Source: Dyadobacter alkalitolerans DSM 23607 (GTDB lineage: Bacteria; Bacteroidota; Bacteroidia; Cytophagales; Spirosomataceae). Taken from it: a stretch of DNA of 64,000 nt. The first letter of the stretch is position 1. Each line of letters starts with the position of its first letter. Made by a program: the position numbers and the translations under genes. Positions 47,468-56,920 of the stretch are shown here, one piece after another. The notes beneath the pieces are model-generated. The model made no database searches and was not told where the DNA came from. It worked only from the letters and a program-made list of their open reading frames with translations. The stretch is taken from positions 310,001-374,000 of the forward strand of contig NZ_AUAS01000007.1 in assembly GCF_000428845.1 (NCBI RefSeq). Reading direction: 5' to 3'.

Positions 47468-48790
47468 TTAATGTAGAATCATTGTTTTATCAGTCCTTTC
47501 CAGCGAGGTTCCCTTGGTTTCCGGCATGATGCGCCATACGAAAATGAGCTGCAAAACCATCATGACTGCGAAGAAGGTGAATGTGATTCCGCCGCCCAGA
47601 TATTCGGAAATGATGGGGAATGAAAAGGCGATAATGGCAGCCATGAACCAGTGGGTAAAACTTCCCAGTGCCTGACCATTTGCACGCACTTCATTAGGGA
47701 AAATTTCAGATATAAAAACCCAGATGACCGCGCCTTGTGAGAATGCGAAAAAAGCAATGTAAACGAATAGAAAAACCGGAACGCCCGTAAAATCCTGGAT
47801 AAAGAACGCCCTGGCCACTAGTCCAAGCGTGATAATAACGCCCACGGAGCCGATCGCCATTAATGTGCGTCTGCCAAAACGATCAATGAAGTTGATGGCT
47901 AAAAGTGTGAATGCAAAGTTGACAAAACCGATTCCTGCGGAAGACAAAAACGCAGCTTTTGCTCCCAAGCCCGTCATTTCAAAAATGCGCGGACTGTAAT
48001 AAATGATGGCATTAATGCCTGAAACCTGATTGAAAACCGCAAACAGAATGGCAAGCATTACAGGCGTTTTGTATTTGGCAGAAAACAGACGGGCGGAAGG
48101 TTGGTCTTTTGTTTCTTCGTTCGCATTCCTGATCGCAAGCAATGTTTCTTCGCTGGTCACAGGATCGATAATGTTCAGAATTTTCCTTGCCTGCTGCACG
48201 TCGCCTTTCTTCATGATCAGCCAGCGTGGACTTTCAGGAACGTAAAGAATTGCTAGTAAGAAAATCAGCGAAGGCAATGCTTGCACGCCCAGCATCCAGC
48301 GCCACGCATTGTCGCCCATATCCTGCATAAAATAATTTGAGAAGTAGGCAATGAGAATTCCGAAAACGACATTGAACTGGAATAGCCCAACCATTTTTCC
48401 GCGTGATTTGGCAGGAGAGATTTCGGAAATGTACATGGGCGCAGCAACCGAGGAAGCACCTACACCTAAGCCGCCAAGGAAGCGGAAAAATATGAACGCA
48501 TACCAATCTGTGGCCAGCGCTGAGCCGAGTGAAGAAACTAAATAGAGAACGGCAATCCAAAATAAGGTGGTTTTTCTCCCAAGCCTGTCTGCCGGGATGC
48601 CGCCTAACATGGCGCCGAGCACAGTTCCTATGAGTGCGATGGAAACGGTGAACCCGTGTTCGACTGCAGACAGCTCCCATAAATGTTGAATGGCTTTTTC
48701 CGCTCCCGAGATAACGGCCGTGTCGAATCCGAAAAGGAATCCGCCAAGTGCAACGACGATCGACCAAACTAATACCTTACTGTTTTTCAT
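47468..48790 (-). CDS. Sugar porter (MFS) proton symporter, probably fructose
   Basis: 440 residues from the ATG at 48790 (MKNSKVLVWSIVVALGGFLF); the open frame extends 14 codons further but without hydrophobic or start support. Twelve membrane segments. Sugar porter motifs: GGFLFGFDTAVISGAE, DRLGRKTTLFW, PESPRWLIMKKG, DRFGRRTLMAIG and the C-terminal PETKGTSLE. First gene of the operon with fructokinase, so free fructose is the best substrate guess. Repeated TTTGATACA-like sites lie in the 267-nt region upstream. Confidence 0.93.
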   Translation of the reverse strand: MKNSKVLVWSIVVALGGFLFGFDTAVISGAEKAIQHLWELSAVEHGFTVSIALIGTVLGAMLGGIPADRLGRKTTLFWIAVLYLVSSLGSALATDWYAFIFFRFLGGLGVGASSVAAPMYISEISPAKSRGKMVGLFQFNVVFGILIAYFSNYFMQDMGDNAWRWMLGVQALPSLIFLLAILYVPESPRWLIMKKGDVQQARKILNIIDPVTSEETLLAIRNANEETKDQPSARLFSAKYKTPVMLAILFAVFNQVSGINAIIYYSPRIFEMTGLGAKAAFLSSAGIGFVNFAFTLLAINFIDRFGRRTLMAIGSVGVIITLGLVARAFFIQDFTGVPVFLFVYIAFFAFSQGAVIWVFISEIFPNEVRANGQALGSFTHWFMAAIIAFSFPIISEYLGGGITFTFFAVMMVLQLIFVWRIMPETKGTSLERTDKTMILH

Positions 48791-48859
48791 TGGTAGTTCT
48801 GATTTTTTGTCAAAACTACCGCCACTTGCCACCCGGAATAACTAAATAATATCTCAAAA

Positions 48860-49000
48860 AAGTTAAACTTTGATACAGTGGTATTTCGAAAGTATATATT
48901 TGTGATAATCAGTGAATTAGCCTGTTATTTAAATTTTGATACATGAGCAGTGTTTCAAATTTGATACATCAAGTTTAAAAATTGTATCATTTGTGATGTA
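48860..49000. promoter_or_regulatory. Cluster of repeated TTTGATACA sites before the fructan operon
   Basis: TTTGATACA occurs three times on the plus strand at 48869-48877, 48935-48943 and 48960-48968; the reverse form TGTATCA is at 48983-48989. Two of the copies are followed after 6-9 nt by TTTCGAAA or TTTCAAA. The same pair of words occurs in front of the hybrid regulator gene (51834-51857). These are likely binding sites of the regulator's AraC domain, giving fructose-dependent activation of the operon. Confidence 0.6.
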
Positions 49001-49057
49001 ATTGATTAAATAGAAATTGAATGATTGAGTGAAAATCTTGAATAAAAAAACGCTTGC

Positions 49058-51793
49058 TTACGATTTTTTATATTCCATAGGCGTTTGATTATATTTCCCT
49101 TTGAAGGCCGTGGAAAAATAAGTAGGAGAGGAGAAACCGACTTTATAGGCGACATCTGCAATAGTAAGATCGTCTCTCCGAAGCAGGAACTTCGCTTTGT
49201 TAAGCCTCACCTGCTGGATGTATTCATTGACGCTCAGGCCCAGTAGCGCCTTCACTTTTCTGTACAACTGCACCCGCGACATGCCCAGGTCTTTGCCAAT
49301 ATCTTCCACGCTCAATTCAGAATTGTCGTAACGCTCCTCTATATATGCAGTGAATTGGGTGATAAATTTCTTGTCCAGTTTGTTGGGGTTCATTCCCGAC
49401 GAGGTTTCAATGGGCAATTCACTGGTATAATGTTCCCGAAGCACCGACCGGTTTTTCAGTAACGTCTTAATGCTTTCCTGCACATATTGCAGATTGAATG
49501 GCTTGGTAATGTAAGCATCCACGCCTGTCTGAATGCCTTCGATCTGCTGTTCAATGGTGGTTCTCGCAGTTAATAAAATGACCGGAATGTGCGAAGTTCT
49601 GAAATCTGCTTTGAGGATAGCACTCACGCTCAATCCATCCTTCTTGGGCAATGTCACGTCACACACGATCAGATCCGGAATGTGCTCAAATGCCAGTCTT
49701 AGTCCTTCTTCACCATCATTGGCAACCAGAATCTGGTAATTGACATTCAGTTTTTGTTCTAAAAGCCTTACCAGATCATTGTTGTCTTCGACAAGCAGCA
49801 CAGATTGCTCATGGACTGAAACCTCCTTTACAGCATTGCCCGACGCCGGATCATCTTCCTGAATTTCAAAGTTTTGGACCATAGAGAGATCTTCCGCCTG
49901 CTCGGGTTGTAACTCGTCTTCCTGGAAATGTTTATTACCTAGCGGCAGTTCAATGATAAATGCTGTTTCTTTATTGGGCTGACTGCGAACAGAAATTGTT
50001 CCTTTATGAAGGGCGATCAACTCTTTGGAAAGTGCCAGGCCGAGTCCGGTCCCGAGTGCTTTATAACCGCTTTCAGCCTGATAAAACACTTCAAAAACGT
50101 GGGCAACTTCCGATTCGGTCATGCCTATTCCATTGTCTTCTACCGTAATCTGCGCCTGATGGGAAGAAATTGTTTTGATATACAAATAAACCCTGCCTTT
50201 ATCCGGCGTGAACTTGAATGCATTGGAAAGTAAATTAAAAATCACCTTATCCAGCATCGTAGCATCGAACCACACCATCACTTCGGGATCAGAGGCGATC
50301 AATTGAAAATCTATCTTGCGTTTGGATGCAATGCGTTCGAAAGCCACCATAATTTCTTTCACAAATGTCACCAAATTGTGCTCCCCGGCACGAACCTGCA
50401 TCCGGTGACTTCCCAGTTTCCTGAAATCCATTAGCTGACTGACCAGCCTGAGCAGCCTTAATGTGTTTTTGCGGATGAGTGAAAGCTCTTGTTTGATCAA
50501 AGGGTCACGGATTTTTTCGCTGGCTAAGACATCTTCAATCGGTGCTAAAATCAATGTCAGCGGTGTGCGGAATTCGTGCGAAATGTTGGTGAAAAATTTG
50601 AGCTTCGCCTCGTTTTCAATCTCAGCGCTTTGCGCCAGTTGCTCGATCTGGTTTTTTTGGTCTGATATTTCATGGTTCTGCACTTCCAGGCGCTTGTTGA
50701 TCTTGCGGTTTTCGCGTAAAGAATAAAAGGAAATGGCCCCGAAAATGAGCGCGAGGGCAAGCGTAATGGAAACTGTATAAATCACAATGCTCTGGTTTTC
50801 GGAGATCGCACGCTGCTCCTCAATTTTTTCCTGCCGCCGTTCAATGTCTTGCTGCTGCGCCACCAGTTTTTCACTCTGCAATTTCATGATCCGGACATTG
50901 GTCGAGTCGATCATGGTGATTTGCAGCCGGTTTTCTCTTTTAAAAGGGCGCTTTTGCAGGATCGAAATGGCGGTTCGTATGGCTTCTTCTCCACCGGTAG
51001 GATAGAGAATGGTTGCATTTAAAATGTTCCTGTCAACCAGATCAATGCCTCCGTTCGGGCCGGTAAGTCCGTCTACACCAATCAGGCGGATCTTTTTTTC
51101 TAGACCCAGATTTTTACAAACCTTAAAAGCGCTGAGTGCACGGCGATCATTCTGGCAGAAGATAACATCAATATCCGTATGCGTTTCAAGCAGCTTTGTC
51201 AGCGGAGCTTCAAAGGAATATTTGTCCCAATCTCCATCCAGTTTTGCCGTCAATCGGATGCCCGGAAAACGAGTAATCGTTTCCATAAAGCCTTTGTGAC
51301 GATCAATATCCGCGGACGAGCCAGGCTTTTCGCTGATCTCAATCACCTTTCCCTTCCCTTTCAAAAGCGTATTCGTATAAGCCCCGGCAACCTGCCCGAC
51401 TTCCACATTGTCCGCACCGACATAGGCTGTATACTGATCAGAATTGGTCCGGCGATCCAGAATAATGACCGGAATTCCGCTTTGATAGGCCTTCTCAACA
51501 ACAGGTGTAATCGGCTCGGCTTCATTCGGAGATACAATCAGCAGGTCAATTTTTTGTTCGAGTAATGCTTCAATCTGCGTGATTTGTTTCTGACTGTTTC
51601 CGCCCGCATCCTTCATCACAAAGTTAATTTCCGGATTGAAAGAAAGCTCGCGGTACATGCTCTCCTGCATGGTTTTACGCCAGTTATCACTGCCCGTGCA
51701 CTGCGAAAAGCCAATCGTAAACTGCTTCGATTCCTTTTTGGAACAAGCAGTTACGATAAAACAAACCAGAATAATAAGGTTAAAGTATTTCAA
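49058..51793 (-). CDS. Hybrid two-component regulator with periplasmic sugar-binding sensor (HTCS), fructan locus
   Basis: 911 residues. N-terminal signal or lipid anchor (IVTACSKKE), a LacI/ribose-binding-like periplasmic domain (about 25-300: FTIGFSQCTGSDNWRKTMQE, VIILDRRTNSDQYTAYVGAD), membrane helix (about 335-360), HisKA with His406 in FTNISHEFRTPLTLI, HATPase (NLLSNAFKFTPDKG, GTGLGLALSKELI), receiver with Asp712 in VCDVTLPKKDG, and AraC DNA-binding domain (about 800-911). The same domain order is known for BT1754 of Bacteroides thetaiotaomicron, which senses fructose; here it lies upstream of the fructan operon in the same orientation. Confidence 0.93.
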   Translation of the reverse strand: MKYFNLIILVCFIVTACSKKESKQFTIGFSQCTGSDNWRKTMQESMYRELSFNPEINFVMKDAGGNSQKQITQIEALLEQKIDLLIVSPNEAEPITPVVEKAYQSGIPVIILDRRTNSDQYTAYVGADNVEVGQVAGAYTNTLLKGKGKVIEISEKPGSSADIDRHKGFMETITRFPGIRLTAKLDGDWDKYSFEAPLTKLLETHTDIDVIFCQNDRRALSAFKVCKNLGLEKKIRLIGVDGLTGPNGGIDLVDRNILNATILYPTGGEEAIRTAISILQKRPFKRENRLQITMIDSTNVRIMKLQSEKLVAQQQDIERRQEKIEEQRAISENQSIVIYTVSITLALALIFGAISFYSLRENRKINKRLEVQNHEISDQKNQIEQLAQSAEIENEAKLKFFTNISHEFRTPLTLILAPIEDVLASEKIRDPLIKQELSLIRKNTLRLLRLVSQLMDFRKLGSHRMQVRAGEHNLVTFVKEIMVAFERIASKRKIDFQLIASDPEVMVWFDATMLDKVIFNLLSNAFKFTPDKGRVYLYIKTISSHQAQITVEDNGIGMTESEVAHVFEVFYQAESGYKALGTGLGLALSKELIALHKGTISVRSQPNKETAFIIELPLGNKHFQEDELQPEQAEDLSMVQNFEIQEDDPASGNAVKEVSVHEQSVLLVEDNNDLVRLLEQKLNVNYQILVANDGEEGLRLAFEHIPDLIVCDVTLPKKDGLSVSAILKADFRTSHIPVILLTARTTIEQQIEGIQTGVDAYITKPFNLQYVQESIKTLLKNRSVLREHYTSELPIETSSGMNPNKLDKKFITQFTAYIEERYDNSELSVEDIGKDLGMSRVQLYRKVKALLGLSVNEYIQQVRLNKAKFLLRRDDLTIADVAYKVGFSSPTYFSTAFKGKYNQTPMEYKKS

Positions 51794-51830
51794 TGTTTTC
51801 TTGTATTCAAGGCTGTTGGTTGAGTTCTAT

Positions 51831-51860
51831 AAATGTATCACAAATGGAGTTTGAAACAAA
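51831..51860 (-). promoter_or_regulatory. Promoter of the hybrid regulator gene with an overlapping TGATACA site
   Basis: On the minus strand TTTG (51857-51860), a 19-nt spacer and TACATTT (51831-51837) fit the Bacteroidota -33/-7 pattern. The TGATACA word (51834-51840) overlaps the -7 box and TTTCAAA lies in the spacer, the same words as in the fructan operon promoter, suggesting autoregulation. Confidence 0.5.
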
Positions 51861-51986
51861 TCGAAAAGAATTGGTGTGTTACTGAATTTATCCGGGGTTT
51901 GGCTACGCAATGCCCCGATTTCACTACGCCGGGGAGTTTAAGGCTGATGAACTTTGCATATCTCAAAATTCAAATTCAATAACAAC

Positions 51987-52916
51987 ATGAAACAGTCACA
52001 AACACCCATCATGAGCTTTAGCCCGGTTATATTACCAGTTCACGGCCGTCACGTAGACCTTGCAATAAAAGTTTCTGCTCCTGCCAGCGGAAACAACCTG
52101 CCTGTCATTCTTCTTTCGCATGGGCATGGCGCTTCCAATTTTCTTTCGTCGTACAGAGGATATGGCCCCCTTGCCGATTTTTTTGCGGCACAAGGATTTG
52201 TAGTCATCCAGCCTACTCATCAAAATTCCAAAGCACTCGCACTTCCCGCAACCCTTCTGGAAGCACCGTTGTTTTGGAGTTCACGGCCAGCGGACATGAC
52301 ATTTATCCTGGACCATTTGGACGAAATTATTTCCACGGTACCAGGGTTAACGGGAAGAGTTGATAAAGCAAAGGTTGCTGCCATTGGCCATTCTTTAGGT
52401 GGTCATACCGTTGCTATGCTGGCTGGTATGGAAGTGACGGATCCCGCAACAGGTAAAATAGTAAATTTAACAGAACCACGGATAAAGGCCCTTGTAATGA
52501 TTGGCTTACCGGGCGGTCCCGAAGGATTGAACGGTGCAGCCAGACATCATTATCCTGTAATGGCAGCTTCCAATTTCGCCACTATGACTTTGCCGGCACT
52601 CATTGTGAATGGAGACAAAGACAAAAACCTCATGTTCTCTGATTTGGACAATTGGCGTGCGGACGCTTATTATCAAAGCCCCGGCCCGAAGGACCTGCTG
52701 ACCGTGTTTGGCGCCGAACACATTTTCGGTGGCATATCAGGGTATGATGCCCTTGAAACTAGTGATGAAAATCCGGAGCGTGTTGCCTTTGTATGTGAGA
52801 GCATTCTTGCGTATGTTCGGAGTACATTCGATCCGAATGATCCAAGTTGGGAAGACGCCAAGAAAGCCCTTAACGGCGTACAGGGTGCATTAGGCAGCAT
52901 CGAAAGTCAATTATAA
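51987..52916 (+). CDS. Alpha/beta hydrolase (dienelactone hydrolase/PAF-acetylhydrolase-like)
   Basis: 309 residues from the ATG at 51987 (MKQSQTPIMS); 11 further codons upstream are open but unlikely. The fold is clear: LPVILLSHGHGASNF (oxyanion loop), nucleophile Ser in IGHSLGGHTVAML (about 140), Asp in LIVNGDKDKNLMF, His in FGAEHIFGG. No signal peptide, so cytoplasmic. Substrate unknown. Followed after 13 nt by an AraC-type regulator, with which it probably forms a small operon. Confidence 0.9.
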   Translation: MKQSQTPIMSFSPVILPVHGRHVDLAIKVSAPASGNNLPVILLSHGHGASNFLSSYRGYGPLADFFAAQGFVVIQPTHQNSKALALPATLLEAPLFWSSRPADMTFILDHLDEIISTVPGLTGRVDKAKVAAIGHSLGGHTVAMLAGMEVTDPATGKIVNLTEPRIKALVMIGLPGGPEGLNGAARHHYPVMAASNFATMTLPALIVNGDKDKNLMFSDLDNWRADAYYQSPGPKDLLTVFGAEHIFGGISGYDALETSDENPERVAFVCESILAYVRSTFDPNDPSWEDAKKALNGVQGALGSIESQL

Positions 52917-52929
52917 AACAGACATTACT

Positions 52930-53844
52930 ATGAAGGATGAAATGTCTAACCATAGATTCGATTCCTTATCAAGGCTGCATAAGGCGCTGGACATTCCGGC
53001 ACCTATGCATCCATTGGTAAGTTTAATCAACAATGCTGATGGGACCATTCCGCTGGAAAGACTTCCCAGTCCCCATATTCTAAATTTTTATAAGATCTCC
53101 TACAAGACGAACTTCCGGGGGAAGTTCAAATATGGGCAGCATTACTACGATTTCGACGAAGGGGGAATGTTTTTTGTTTCGCCTAATCAGATCACGGGAG
53201 GCCACGCACCGCTCAGTGATCAATCCGGTTATACCTTACTTTTCCACCCCGATTTTTTACTGGGTTACGAAATCGCCAGGAAGATCAAAGCGTACGGATT
53301 TTTTTCCTATTCTATCCATGAAGCGCTGCACTTATCGGAAAGAGAAAAAACAACGATCATTTCTGTTTTTGAAAGTATTGAAGAAGAATTAACAGGCAGA
53401 ATTGATAATTTTAGCCAGGACGTTGTTATATCTCAGATCGAATTGCTGCTGAATTATGCCAACCGGTTTTACAGTCGGCAATTCATTACCCGTAAGGCGG
53501 TAAGCAGCGATCTCCTTCAAAAGGTAGAAGACATTTTACATGCCTACTTTCAGTCACCACCAGCCAAAAAGCAGGGGCTTCCAACGGTCCAATTTCTGTC
53601 GGAGCAGTTAAACGTCAGTGCGAGTTATTTAAGTGACATGCTGCGATCAATGACCGGGCAAAATGCACAACAGCACATTCACAACCATCTGATTGAAAAG
53701 GCTAAGGAACAGTTATCGACGAGCGATGCTTCTATAAGCGAAATAGCGTATGAACTAGGGTTCGAACATCCCCAGTCCTTTAGCAAACTTTTCAAGCTCA
53801 AAACCAGTGTATCGCCTTTGGATTTCAGGCGTTCTTTTATTTAA
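52930..53844 (+). CDS. AraC-family transcriptional regulator
   Basis: 304 residues. N-terminal cupin-like sensing region (YDFDEGGMFFVSPNQITGGH) and C-terminal pair of helix-turn-helices (TVQFLSEQLNVSASYLSDML and ISEIAYELGFEHPQSFSKLF). The closing KTSVSPLDFRRSF is typical. Likely controls itself and the upstream hydrolase. Confidence 0.92.
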   Translation: MKDEMSNHRFDSLSRLHKALDIPAPMHPLVSLINNADGTIPLERLPSPHILNFYKISYKTNFRGKFKYGQHYYDFDEGGMFFVSPNQITGGHAPLSDQSGYTLLFHPDFLLGYEIARKIKAYGFFSYSIHEALHLSEREKTTIISVFESIEEELTGRIDNFSQDVVISQIELLLNYANRFYSRQFITRKAVSSDLLQKVEDILHAYFQSPPAKKQGLPTVQFLSEQLNVSASYLSDMLRSMTGQNAQQHIHNHLIEKAKEQLSTSDASISEIAYELGFEHPQSFSKLFKLKTSVSPLDFRRSFI

Positions 53845-53864
53845 AGCATATTGAAGTGCAGTAC

Positions 53865-53935
53865 ACCTCCTGAGGGCTATTTGTACCCAGAGCCGAACAA
53901 ATGTTCGACCAAATGCTTGACGATTTAAAGTAAAC
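53865..53935 (-). repeat. Dispersed element, copy A
   Basis: A segment of about 55 bp (GGGCTATTTGTACCCAGAGC ... TTCGACCAAATGCTTGACG ... GATTTAAAG) recurs at 56530-56588 and 61388-61442. This copy lacks the terminator stem that accompanies the other two. On the minus strand it resembles the T-arm and acceptor end of a tRNA (TTCGA...GGGTAC) interrupted by a few bases. Confidence 0.55.
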
Positions 53936-54079
53936 ATAGGGGATACATTTAAGGCTTAGCTCAGCATCAGTCTGGACTTTCCTTCTATGTACCAAACTGT
54001 TCGACTAATTCACTGTTATTTTCTGGCACGTATTTAGTTAATACAAATATTTGAGAATCAACAAATTGTAATCACTCTT

Positions 54080-54493
54080 ATGAAAATATGGAGATTAGCT
54101 ATACACACTGTTGGAATACTTGGGGGCTTTTGTGTCCAGGCGTTCTCGCAGAACGAAATGATTGAGCGTTTGCCGGAAGACGCCTATGTGGTCGATTGGG
54201 AGCCCGTGTATCGTAACAGAATTGTGTCTTATGTTCAGCTTCCTGGGGATTCTCTGGAATACAGAAAAGTGAAGGTTTACGTAGTGTACAAGCCAAAGAC
54301 CGACGTAGCAAAAAATGAAGAACCGGTCAAATATCAGGATCTAATCCGGCTGAGATATCTGGGGGCAGTACTTATCGCGACAGGGCGGAAGTTCAGTCAG
54401 CTGTTGGACAACAGCGTGTTAGGAGTGGAAAATACAAACCTGACGACCCAGGATCAACTTGTCAATAATGAAATGATAACTGCATGGAAATAA
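54080..54493 (+). CDS. Hypothetical secreted protein
   Basis: 137 residues, signal-like N-terminus (LAIHTVGILGGFCVQAFSQ). The rest (DAYVVDWEPVYRNRIVSYVQ, YQDLIRLRYLGAVLIATGRK) has no recognised domain. It overlaps the next ORF by 10 nt. About 235 nt upstream hold only repeat copy A and presumably a promoter. Confidence 0.5.
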   Translation: MKIWRLAIHTVGILGGFCVQAFSQNEMIERLPEDAYVVDWEPVYRNRIVSYVQLPGDSLEYRKVKVYVVYKPKTDVAKNEEPVKYQDLIRLRYLGAVLIATGRKFSQLLDNSVLGVENTNLTTQDQLVNNEMITAWK

Positions 54494-54954
54494 TCCGATA
54501 TACTAAAGCGGCGGCACCTACGCACGAACAAACTGCCCTTGATGGGTTTTGGAGGGAATATCAGGAAACTCCCTCTTTAATGGAAGGATTGCAGGCTTTT
54601 ATTGAAGCGCACCCGATCATGCAGTTGGGTAGCCACTATTGGAGACCGATCTCCGAGGACGGGATTGTTTTTTGCAAACCAGATCGAGATTCTGTTCACT
54701 TTTTGCATGTAATTGCCTGTTCGCGGATTTTTGAGGGAAAAGAAATTTTGTGTGCTATTAACCTCCACCATCAAAATCAGGCGGTTGTATATGTAACCAT
54801 TGATAACGACCTGTACGATTCGGGATCCAGAATGAACCTCTTGTACGGCGTCGGGTCGGTCCCGAACGAATTGAATGTTGAAGACCGTAACGGAAAATCT
54901 ATTCGGTTGACCATACCACCACGCGCGCTTGTATTTTATGGTGATAACGCCTGA
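54484..54954 (+). pseudogene. C-terminal domain fragment of a GH13 (alpha-amylase family) enzyme
   Basis: 156 residues. The part from about residue 40 (IEAHPIMQLGSHYWRPISED, ACSRIFEGKEILCAINLH, VYVTIDNDLYDSGSRMNLLY, IRLTIPPRALVFYG) matches the C-terminal all-beta domain and preceding helix of alpha-amylase-like GH13 proteins as I know them. No (beta/alpha)8 catalytic barrel is present, so this cannot hydrolyse glycans. It is either a truncated relic or a domain captured downstream of another gene. The ATG at 54484 inside the previous ORF may not be used. Confidence 0.55.
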
Positions 54955-55202
54955 ATCCGCGCATCCTTGACAATACCCAGCTATATTTCCCATTGGGCAA
55001 GGGCAACCCCAACTTTTAATGTTGTCCCATAATTATCCCGGTATACATCCGGATCATGGTAAAAACACAATTTCTTAATATGAAGAGCCTCGCTGAAATG
55101 CCCTCATTACTTGCAGCATTGTGGGTTGTGCTACGCATAGGATCTGCCAGCACCGACCAGCAGTAATTACGTCCTTTTATTTATATACTAAACACGAATG
55201 TG

Positions 55203-56291
55203 ATGACAAACAAGGTAAAACAAATACACGATTTTGGCCAAAGTATCTGGCTGGATTTCATAGATCGCAAAGTAATTTCTTCAGGAGCGCTAAAAAAGCT
55301 GATTGAAGAAGATGGCGTTAGGGGAGTTACTTCCAACCCTGCGATTTTTGAAAAGGCGATCAGCAGCAGCTCTGATTACAATGCAGACATCGCCGAGCTC
55401 TCAAAGGGAGATCAGACCAATGAGCAAATCTTTTTTCAGATTGCCGTTAAAGACATCAAACAAGCTTGCGATCTGTTAGCGCCCGTTTATAATGAAGGAG
55501 ATGTTGTTGGTGCCGACGGATATGTAAGCCTGGAAGTCTCGCCATTTTTAGCGAATGATACACAGGCGACCATTGAGCAGGCGCGGGAGCTGTGGAAAGC
55601 TGTTGATAAAGAAAATGTGATGATCAAGATCCCGGGAACCGAGTCCGGCCTTATTGCGATCCAGACAGCGATTAGCGAAGGTATTAACATTAATGTCACC
55701 TTGCTCTTTGGTCTTGAACGTTATGAAGCAGTAGCTGAGGCTTACATCAGTGGATTGGAAGAAAGAGCGGCAAAAGGCCTTCCGGTTGATCGTGTTTCTT
55801 CTGTGGCGAGTTTCTTTCTGAGTCGCATCGATATTCTGGTCGATCCGTTTCTGGACGGAAAGGGACTCGGTGAACTGAAAGGTGAAGTAGCGATTGCGTC
55901 TGCCAAACTTGCTTATCAGATTTACAAACGCGTATTCAACACGGAACGCTGGAAAAAGCTGGCTGACAAAGGCGCGGTACCCCAGCGGTTATTGTGGGCG
56001 AGTACCAGCAATAAAAATCCGGCTTTCAAAGACACCAGGTATGTCGAAGCATTGATAGGACCAGATACGGTTAATACTATCCCGCTCGAAACATTGGAGG
56101 CATATCGTGATCATGGAGATCCGGCAAGCCGTCTGGAAGATGATCTGGGATCTGCAACCAGTGTACTGGAAAGGATTACAGAGGCCGGTATCGATATGGG
56201 TGCAGTAACAAAACAGTTGGAAGATGAAGGGATTGAAAAGTTTACAGTGCCATTCCAAAAACTGCTCGATGCAATAGAAAAACAGAAATAG
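55203..56291 (+). CDS. tal: Transaldolase
   Basis: 362 residues from the ATG at 55203 (preceded by an in-frame GTG). Motifs: IWLDFIDRKV, GVTSNPAIFEKAI, Schiff-base Lys142 in VMIKIPGTESG, NVTLLFGLERYEAVAEAY, and RLLWASTSNKNPAFKD. The length and the C-terminal extension fit the long Tal type of actinobacteria and Bacteroidota. Pentose-phosphate enzyme in the cytoplasm: exchanges dihydroxyacetone units between sedoheptulose 7-phosphate and glyceraldehyde 3-phosphate. Monocistronic; the upstream 248 nt hold no clear gene. Confidence 0.95.
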   Translation: MTNKVKQIHDFGQSIWLDFIDRKVISSGALKKLIEEDGVRGVTSNPAIFEKAISSSSDYNADIAELSKGDQTNEQIFFQIAVKDIKQACDLLAPVYNEGDVVGADGYVSLEVSPFLANDTQATIEQARELWKAVDKENVMIKIPGTESGLIAIQTAISEGININVTLLFGLERYEAVAEAYISGLEERAAKGLPVDRVSSVASFFLSRIDILVDPFLDGKGLGELKGEVAIASAKLAYQIYKRVFNTERWKKLADKGAVPQRLLWASTSNKNPAFKDTRYVEALIGPDTVNTIPLETLEAYRDHGDPASRLEDDLGSATSVLERITEAGIDMGAVTKQLEDEGIEKFTVPFQKLLDAIEKQK

Positions 56292-56507
56292 CGCGGTTTA
56301 TACCAAATTGAGATAGTTAAACTCATTCATCGGGATGGGATCTCTCAATGAAAGATATGATTCCCTCCACGATCCAACATCCCTGGTATGAGATTCCTTT
56401 ATGATCAGAACTCAATTAATTTAACTTGGTCAAGTGATGAAAAAGCATCATGAAAATGATCAACATGGAATAAAAAGCGCCCATGTAGTTCATAACAATG
56501 AAGCAAA

Positions 56508-56588
56508 AAAGCCCTTCGACTTGCGTTGAAGGGCTTTCGTACCTGCAACGGAACAAATGTCGAACCGGATGCTAATCGATTTGAAAAA
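56508..56588 (-). repeat. Terminator plus dispersed element, copy B
   Basis: A terminator stem AAGCCCTTC/GAAGGGCTT (56508-56537, T tract towards the minus strand) is followed by the repeat at about 56530-56588 (CGTACCTGCAACGGAACAAA ... TCGAACCGGATGCTAATCG). Close match to copy C at 61365-61442, including the terminator. Confidence 0.65.
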
Positions 56589-56591
56589 GTT

Positions 56592-56920
56592 GTCAGATAT
56601 AAGTATCTAAGAATGTGACTACTATTTTGGTTGATAATTTTATTAATGTATCGTAATGGTGACTAAAACTCCTCGGAGGCGAGGTCGTGACACAGGAGGT
56701 GTCTATGAAGCTGTTCAAGGTTATTAAATTGTAATTTTTAAAATATGGATGGGCATTTTCATGCCGTCTCCCCTGGGCGCAAGGAGATATAGTCACACAC
56801 ATGCAAGCGGTTTTGTATGCACCGATATAGACGGCTGCGACAATCTTCTTCTCAAAAAAAAAGCGTGGCTGTTGCACAACTAGATACCCTAAAAATAATG
56901 TAGAGTATAAGACACATGAT
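56592..56920. other. Intergenic region with no recognisable gene
   Basis: Between repeat copy B and the membrane regulator. A 94-codon minus-strand frame (56593-56877) is rich in Cys, His and Thr and has no domain or start signal; I do not consider it a gene. No tRNA or strong hairpin seen. Confidence 0.5.

Noticed and set aside
48301-48767. Minus-strand ORF inside the symporter gene
   Set aside because: Frame-shifted shadow of the MFS gene, rich in Arg/His/Cys.
56593-56877. 94-codon minus-strand ORF
   Set aside because: Low-complexity composition, no domain, no start signal; probably chance.
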